Assembly: GCA_963969395.1 (NCBI GenBank)
Contig: OZ017801.1
Location: forward strand, 20,961,611 to 21,025,610
Length of the DNA: 64,000 nt
Direction of reading: 5' to 3'
Source: Pseudoscleropodium purum
Taxonomy: Eukaryota > Streptophyta > Bryopsida > Hypnales > Brachytheciaceae
Shown here: in pieces, positions 57,401-64,000 of the stretch
Layout of the letters: each line of letters begins with the position of its first letter
Numbering within the stretch: position 1 is the stretch's first letter
Program-made: the position numbers and the translations under genes
Notes under the pieces: generated by a model
Databases searched by the model: none
Seen by the model: only the letters and a program-made list of their open reading frames with translations
Told to the model about the DNA's origin: nothing

Positions 57401-60197
57401 TATACCGGTAAGTGCCGAAGCTGCCGTCGGATGTTCGGTAATGTCCTCACAGTCCCCAAATTTTTGCCTCTGCGATTCAATTTCACCCAGCCCGGTAAGT
57501 TACACGCATCCTTTCGAAGCTGCAGACTTGCACAGCACCACTGTACCGGTATAGTCCCCTGTATTCTACACGACCGTGCTGGCCGCCGACTCCCGGCAAC
57601 GGCGCTTGAAGTGACGCTTACAGACGCCTGCGGCCCCCACTTCCCCGCGTCGTTTCAAATTCTGCCACCCACCGCGCTCAGATTCAAACACGTTCACTGT
57701 TCTCTTGACTTCTGTCTCTGTTCATCCGTCTCCATCCACAACATCCATCCATTCCTGACTTGCCTGGTTCTGTTCGCACGGCGTCACAGTTTTCATCTCT
57801 ACCATCATCCCCCATGCGAAATGCTGCAATTTTCATCCTCTTCAGGCACCTCTCTGGAGTCCCGTTCACACAGCGCCGCACTTTTCATCTAATTCATCCA
57901 CGAAGTATACTTTTTTCATCCACATCATTCATCCAAAGAGGCGATCTCCAGGGTAACAAAAAGAAGTGTACTGTCGTAACAAGCGGCATCGAGAGCTTCA
58001 GTTCCTCTGCGAGGATTTGTGGCGTAGATCTAGGCTTGTGCGCCATGGCGGGCGCTTTTGCTTCAGACTCTGGAGCCATCCTTCCTTGACGCGTTCATTT
58101 TTTTAACTTACGGTAAGGAATCCTTCCTGTAACCGAATCTCTCCTACTCCAGTGTGATGTGCATCACAGCCACCAAGTGCTGTGCAATCCCCTATCCATC
58201 CAATTTCTCGGTCTATGATTTCTTTTAAGGTTTAGTTTTGGTGTTTGGTGGTGGAGTGAGAGAGAGTCCAAGACTCCAAAGAGGAAGTCAACAGGACGCT
58301 CCTGCTTTCAAGCGTAAGTATAATCGCCGCATCATTCTGTCTGGGCCTGCCTGCCCTGCCTGCCAGCCATGGCTGCCAGACTAGGTACTACCATGAGCGT
58401 AGCATCCATCCCGCCCGGCTGTAAGTACTGAGATCATCAGGCCCGCCGCGCTAATCCCTAATGGTTGGACGACTGGGACCAGAAAGAACCAGCCATGGGG
58501 GGTTGTACCGGGTAGGTCTCGTTTTGCTTCCGTGTTTTGTGTTAGCGAGTTGATGACAGGGAAGAAGTCGAAGCTGCCGTTTCTGTAGCATCGGACGGCG
58601 TTAAGGGGATACTTTTACTACCTGTTTACGGAGCCTCTGCCCTGGAGGGTTTCTTTGAATCTTTTGTGATTTAGGGTTATTAGGGTTTCGCGCTCTTTTT
58701 CGTTTTCGGGTTTTTTCTTGGGTTTGCTTTGCGACTTGGGGAGCAGTGTCACTCTTCTCCCTCGGGGGAATTTGTGCTGGGGGGTGGGTTCTGCAGATTT
58801 CTAGTTTCTAGTCAGATTTCGGGATTCTGAAGCGAATTTTGATGGCATTTATTAGTTGACGTGTTTTTGATTTGGGATTGGATTTGTTGGGGTGTTTGGT
58901 TCTCGTGTCTGTCTGCTTGGTTTTGTGGTAGGGTTTGTGCGAGAGATTGTGAACTTTGGGGCTTGGGGTAGGGTTTGGAGGTCTCATGGATAGGGTTTTG
59001 TTATCTCTCCTGGGCATGAGGTGGAAGAGTTGGTTCCTCGAGCACATTGACTGTGCTCTTTACCTTGTTTGTGGTGCGAAATTCCGCGGTCGAAACAAAG
59101 TCGTCGTGGGGTTTGATCAGCGTGTGACAGGCATTGCGCATAGGTATACTGTCTGATTTCACTGCTTTGCGAAGAGTCGGGGTTGAATAATGAATATAAA
59201 CTGTTTGGAATGTATGATACCATGATATTTCCAACCGGCGATTTGTACCTTTGATTATTGCCTTCGACAGATGCACCACTTTGGGATACCCGTATGCGTA
59301 ATTCTGTTTGCAGAACTTGCTTATATTGTAATATTAGTGGTGAATTGGAGCTTGGTCGTATGTACCTGGCATGCGTCCTGTATCCTGAAATTCTTTCATT
59401 GAGTCCTTAATTTTCTCTCTCTATTCGAAGGCCCACACGAATAGGGTTAATGCATTGAGATTTCATTTGTGGCATTGCCTAAATTGAGATGCTGTGGTCG
59501 GTTCAGCAGCTGCTGTCTACCTGAAGTCTTACTATCGAAATGTTCAGGTCATGTTTTTGTCTATATGAAGGCACTGGATACAATCCTTGCGAAGGTTTGT
59601 ATCTCAATCGAGAATTCGGTGACCGAATGAGGCTTTCTTTACTTCAGAGACTGTGATTGGAGAATCATACGTAGACGCAATCCTAGGAGTAGGAGCACTT
59701 GGATGCCCTTTCTACGACTTGAGAGTTTAGGAGTATGAGTGCCTGTTTCCGCGGAAATTGTGATATAAGGAATTCAAATTCTCTTCTTTGTCTCTGAGGT
59801 CTACTCTGTGTTTCCCTGTTGGACGACGGGGTTGGGTGTGTTGATATAGTGGCTCACAGTGTTTAGGTTCATCTGATTTTGCAGGGTGCTCCTCGGTAGA
59901 TTCGACGAAGTGCAGATTGGGCTACTGAAGCTTACCAGACTTATCTGGAGGAATGGTCAATTGAAAGAGGAGCTCGCTTGTAATGTGGGAAAATAGAATA
60001 GACTCGATCTCATTGCATTGTGATGCCAAATGCGTCCAATAGTCGATGGGGCTGCTTAAACGAACTGCAAGTATAGATTAGGACTTGGAAAATGACACAA
60101 GAATTGCAGGAGTTCGAGATTTAAGGAGAGAAATTGGAGGTCGTATGTCAGCATCGCCAGTAGTAGGGGGACAATATAGTGACAGGAGAGATAGGAT
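57401..60197 (+). promoter_or_regulatory. GC-richer promoter and leader region of the bromodomain gene
   Basis: Composition changes sharply at about 57400 from AT-rich repeat to GC-balanced DNA. A telo-box-like TTAGGGTTATTAGGGTTT lies at 58671-58688. A donor-like CAAGC|GTAAGTATAA at about 58313 and an acceptor-like TTTTGCAG at about 59884 could bound a leader intron. The long frames at 57431-57892 and 57760-58089 lack family resemblance and overlap each other, so I do not call them as genes. Confidence 0.5.
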
Positions 60198-63100
60198 ATG
60201 GCGGACAAGGACAAGAAACTTAGGGTAATACTCAAACTGCCAAACAAGTCAAGCAGCAGTGGCAAGACTGGGATCGCTGGTGCCTCTGTATCACCCGGAG
60301 TAACATCTCATAGAGTACACGCCTCGTCAGGGACAGGGGGTGGTGCACCGTCAAAGCTTAGTGCTCAGGTTGTGGGCCCCAACTCTAGTAATCGTGTATC
60401 CACTCCTCCTAAAAAGCGCAAATTTAAGACTTTAGTAGAAGGAGATGCAAAAGATGACCGAGGAGGTGTTTACGGAGCTCCAATTACCACTCCCCCAGTC
60501 TTCAAGGCCCCCTTGCCCCCTCTTGCTAAGAAGCCTTCCCACAAGGTACTGCCTTGAACTCTCTGCTCAAAGGTTTCTTAACTTGTCGGATTGCTTCTCT
60601 GGACATGTCAGTCAGACCATAGTTATGGCTTTATTCTCAAGACCATATGTAGGGTTTTAATCTTCCAGCAAACATCAGTTTGTGCTATACGTGAGCGGGG
60701 AGGGCAAGTCCTTTGGCGGGAGCAATTTTCCTACGAGGCATTGTCGCTACGGCAAGAGACGAAATGGATGATGCTGGTTTATTGGTCTCTTAATTCATGT
60801 ATGGATGTGAAGAAATGGCTTATGATCTGACAACTGACTGTCTCGTCGAATTTTCAGAAAAAGGAGAAGCCTTTAAATGGTGAGATTGGAGCCCCTTTTT
60901 CAGGTCCAGGTAAGGTTGATGCTGTTGCTGTCTGAATTACTTGTAATCGTGTAATTGTAATCCTCTGGGCTACATGCTATTGTCTAAGAGAGTACTCTTC
61001 TTTCCTTTCTCTTTCTTATGTATGTAGTATCCATATATTGGTCATGTATTATGATTTAAGTGTGCAAGGCGCTGCCACTAATCATTCTTGGAACGTCAAT
61101 AGGAATAGGACACGGTGGTACGCCAGCGCCTGAAAAGAAGGTGCTTGAAGGAGTTTTAGACAAGCTGAAAAAGTGAGTGCACAAACCGTGCAATCGATAC
61201 ATCTGTTTTGCCTTGGAAGATAGTTGCTTTATTGAAAATTCGATTTTTGTCGGATATTTTGAGTGAGTTCCAGTATTTGGAAGGATTGCATATTAGGAAG
61301 GATTATGTAACTCAATCGGTAGTCTCGTTAATTCCTTACTTCCGTTAATTTTACAGGAAAGATACATATGGAGTATTTTCGGAGCCAGTGGATGCAAGTA
61401 TGGTATGTCTTTTATTCTAGCTAAGGCAATTCCAACTCTTCAAATAGGGAAGTATGTATTTGGAAAGAGATTGTTCACGTCAGAAGAGTTTTGCGTCTCT
61501 CTCTAAGAGTATGGAGCAAAATTTGTAACCTGAAATGCTACATATTAGTTGGATGCGTGTAAGTTTGATTGCAACCAAAACGTTACTGCAATTTCTTGCA
61601 CATTTCAGACTTTTTGTGGGTTTCTCATCTAGCTGACGTATCGATGAATTTCAGGTTCCAGATTACTACGATGTCATAAAAGAGCCTATGGACTTCGGCA
61701 CGATGTACAAGAAGATCTCAAAGGGGATGTATTACTCATTAAGCTTATTTGAGGTCAGTCGGATGAGCTTCTATTGGATTATGCTTGTTTCAGCTAGACT
61801 CTTATCTATTCTGTAAGCTGTGTTGAAGCAGGATTGATCAGGTTTTACATATTGTTTGGTTTAGAAGACATCCTTCCTGTAAGTTTGATTGTTCTCTCAG
61901 CATTATTTTACGGTGGCTTACTTGCGTTTTGCCATACTCCTTATGCAGAAGGACCTTATGCTCATTTGCAACAATGCCATGCGATATAATGGCCCAGAAA
62001 CTATTTACTATAAACAGGTGAGTTATCCATATCCAACTTTTCAGCAGTTGATGCCCAGGGATATACTGGAAAGTTGATCTGTAATGGCATTATTTTTTCT
62101 GCATCTTTCTTACGTGTCAATTTGAGCATTTGTATCACTTTGATTCAGTGATTATTTACACGGGGAATTTCATCTATATGTATCCAGGCACGTTCAATAC
62201 AGGATGCTGCCAGGAAGGCATTGGATTTGGTTGCTGGTCAATCTGGAGCTTCAGAAGCTGGAACTGCCAAGCCTTTATTGCAGAAAAAGCAACCATTTCC
62301 AACAAAGAAGGGATGGAAAAACACAGCAGCTGTGAAAACCTTATTGGACCCCGCAAGTTCTGACTTTGCTTCTGGGGCCAGCCTAGCAGCTGAGGGAGAT
62401 GACCTACCTCAGTCTAACAAACACGGTGCCTTCAATTCCAAAAGGGGGGTCCCATCAGATAGATCAGGAAGTGTTGCTGGAGAGGAGCCAGGGTATGGGG
62501 TTCAGTCAGGTGGCATGGAACCTGAGGCAGATGCGCAAGATGAACTTGGTAATTTTCAAAATTTAACAGGCATATTCTTTGCAACTGAACTTGTATTCTT
62601 GTTGGCTTATGGCTACCTTGTTTGAGGCCTCCTTAGACATAATGGTAAAGTTTCTGTTCAAATTTATCGTATGAAATGGTGACAGAATTGTGTGTGTTTT
62701 ACTGTTTGGGGGCTGTTTTAAATATTGTTGTAGTCGTGCGTGAATTGATTGTTCTCTGTTTTGCACGGTTTAGGGGCCCAGCTTAGGCCTGCTACTCTCA
62801 AGGACGGGCGGAGGCCTTTGTCGACGGAAGAGTATCACAGAAGCTCTTACAAGCCACGGAACCTCCCTGCTCATGGACGAGGGCCTCCTCTCACTGGAGT
62901 TGGTGGGGAATTGCATCACCTGGTGCCAGTAAGTTTGCATTCTCTTTTCAACTTTGTATTGATTGTCCTCTGAGGGGAATAATTCTGGAAGTTGAGTGCT
63001 GTTTGGGAATATCTAGTTAGATCCAGTATTGGAGGATTAATCTCAGTGTGTGAATTGCAGACAGGGTATCAGTCCGAAATGGCCTATGCAAAGAGCTTGT

Positions 63101-64000
63101 CGCGATTTTCGGTCAGATTGGGACCAGAGGGCTGGAAATTTGCAGCTCAAAGATTGCAGAGAGTAGTACCCCTCTCTGTACCTTTTGGGCAAGGATGGAT
63201 TGGTGAACATGAAGCTCCCCCTGGCACAATTTTCAGGAAGTTCCCTACTGATGTAAAAGTTCCGAATTTAACACAGGTCAATCAAAATTTGACCTCCGCT
63301 AGTTTACCTATCCTTCCGGGAGTTTCATCCACTTCTCATTCTGTAGTTAACTCCGCTTCATTCGTGCCTACTCCACCGAAGATTTCTCGCCCATTGATGG
63401 TAAACCCTGTGGCCCAGACTGCAATGGATTCTTTGCTGACTACGGTCACTAGTGCGATGCTTGCATCAGGAGCCGCGAGTCAAGCATTGTTACCCGGAAA
63501 ATCAACAATGGTGGGTATTTTCTCCATCTACTATACTTGCTTATTCTCTGGTTGTGAGAAGCCGTATTTGAATGTTTTTAAATTGCAAATATTATTGATG
63601 CAAAATTGATGAAGAAATAAAATAACTGTGGCTACAAAGTTATAAGTTGCACTGCCGTGATTAATGGAAGGTCTTACTGTGGTTATGAAATATCAGGTCT
63701 TATTATTTCTACGGTCCTCAGTACTTATGTATTAGGTTAAGACATTGTCCCCTAAATCCCTCGACTGTTTTCTGCTGCCATATTCTGAATTAAACCTTGC
63801 TGTAGCAGGAATCAGCCACTGAAAAACCTCCCCAACCAGTTTATCAGCTAGAGCACAGAGGTCAAGGCATGCCGAGTACGAGCGATGGATTGAGTGCCTC
63901 AACAGGTCGTCCCTTATGGAGTTCAGAGGCCCCAGCTAATCCACCCACCTCCGCCATGATAATGCAAACAGCATCAGATTCAGCGAATGGTGCGCTATCC
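60198..64000 (+). CDS. Bromodomain protein, plant BRD (BRD7/BRD9-like) type, partial
   Basis: Ten in-phase exons: 60198-60545, 60858-60909, 61103-61172, 61357-61402, 61655-61753, 61949-62017, 62188-62548, 62774-62928, 63061-63510 and 63809-64000 (open at the window edge), 614 codons so far. A nuclear localisation signal PPKKRKFK lies at about 70-77. The bromodomain covers about 145-245, with ZA loop YGVFSEPVDASMVPDYYDVI, EPMDFGTM and NNAMRYN, whose last Asn (219) is the acetyl-lysine anchor. Downstream, RRPLSTEEYHRSSY, EMAYAKSLSRFSVRLGPEGW and PFGQGWIGEHE match the extended region of Arabidopsis BRD1/2/13-type proteins, subunits of plant SWI/SNF remodelling complexes; that role is inferred. 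The acceptor of the last exon is a TAGCAG tandem that could add or omit one Gln. Confidence 0.92.

Noticed and set aside
57431..58089. Two long overlapping plus-strand frames upstream of the bromodomain gene
   Set aside because: They overlap in different frames, have no recognisable domain and lie in GC-richer leader DNA where long frames arise by chance.
1..64000. CRISPR arrays, bacterial operons, rRNA or tRNA genes
   Set aside because: None seen. Split genes with GT-AG introns make the DNA eukaryotic, and the tandem repeats lack spacer structure.

Overview
The window is nuclear DNA of a land plant. The protein-coding genes have short GT-AG introns and plant-type family members: a five-knuckle ZCCHC9 protein, a PHAX-domain protein, a complex I 20.9 kDa-type subunit and a BRD-type bromodomain protein. 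Telo-box motifs sit upstream of three genes, and plant LINE and MITE fragments are present. Low gene density, short introns and very AT-rich, strongly decayed repeats suggest a seed-free lineage (bryophyte, lycophyte or fern), but this is a weak inference.

Layout. 1-1290: minus-strand LINE reverse transcriptase remnant. 1.3-6.7 kb: repeats, a MITE-like family and a strong hairpin. 7.1-9.4 kb: ZCCHC9-like gene (+, 6 exons). 12.4-14.5 kb: uncharacterised 172-aa protein gene (+, 4 exons). 15.2-35.8 kb: a 20-kb gene-free block of nested repeats. 38.7-43.1 kb: seven-transmembrane protein gene (+, 9 exons). 46.4-47.4 kb: PHAX-domain gene (-, single exon). 50.4-51.5 kb: small complex I subunit gene (+, 2 exons, with a partly duplicated exon inside its intron). 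52.4-55.7 kb: a Tourist-like MITE and a LINE 3' end. 60.2-64.0 kb: the first 10 coding exons of a bromodomain gene, open at the window edge.

The most unusual content is in the gene-free block. At least six elements of 0.57-1.35 kb are bounded by TTAA and have terminal inverted repeats of the type CCCTTTAGTGCCCAAG (variants CCCCTAAAG, CTCCTAAATGCCC). Two of them interrupt older repeats whose uninterrupted copies carry a single TTAA-like site: one lies in an arm of an inverted repeat, one in a 121-bp tandem array. TTAA duplication and CCY-type ends are the hallmarks of piggyBac-type transposition, which I believe is rarely reported in land plants. No transposase is visible, so these would be non-autonomous. 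Other candidate families are a hAT-like MITE with an 8-bp duplication, a Tourist-like MITE with TAA duplication, a family with AAGGTGGGTAC ends, and a roughly 300-bp repeat found in the sense direction inside or just after three of the genes.

The genes are functionally unrelated neighbours (RNA processing, RNA export, membrane signalling or trafficking, respiration, chromatin remodelling), as expected for a plant chromosome. Exon coordinates were worked out by eye from splice-site consensus, reading phase and protein family resemblance.
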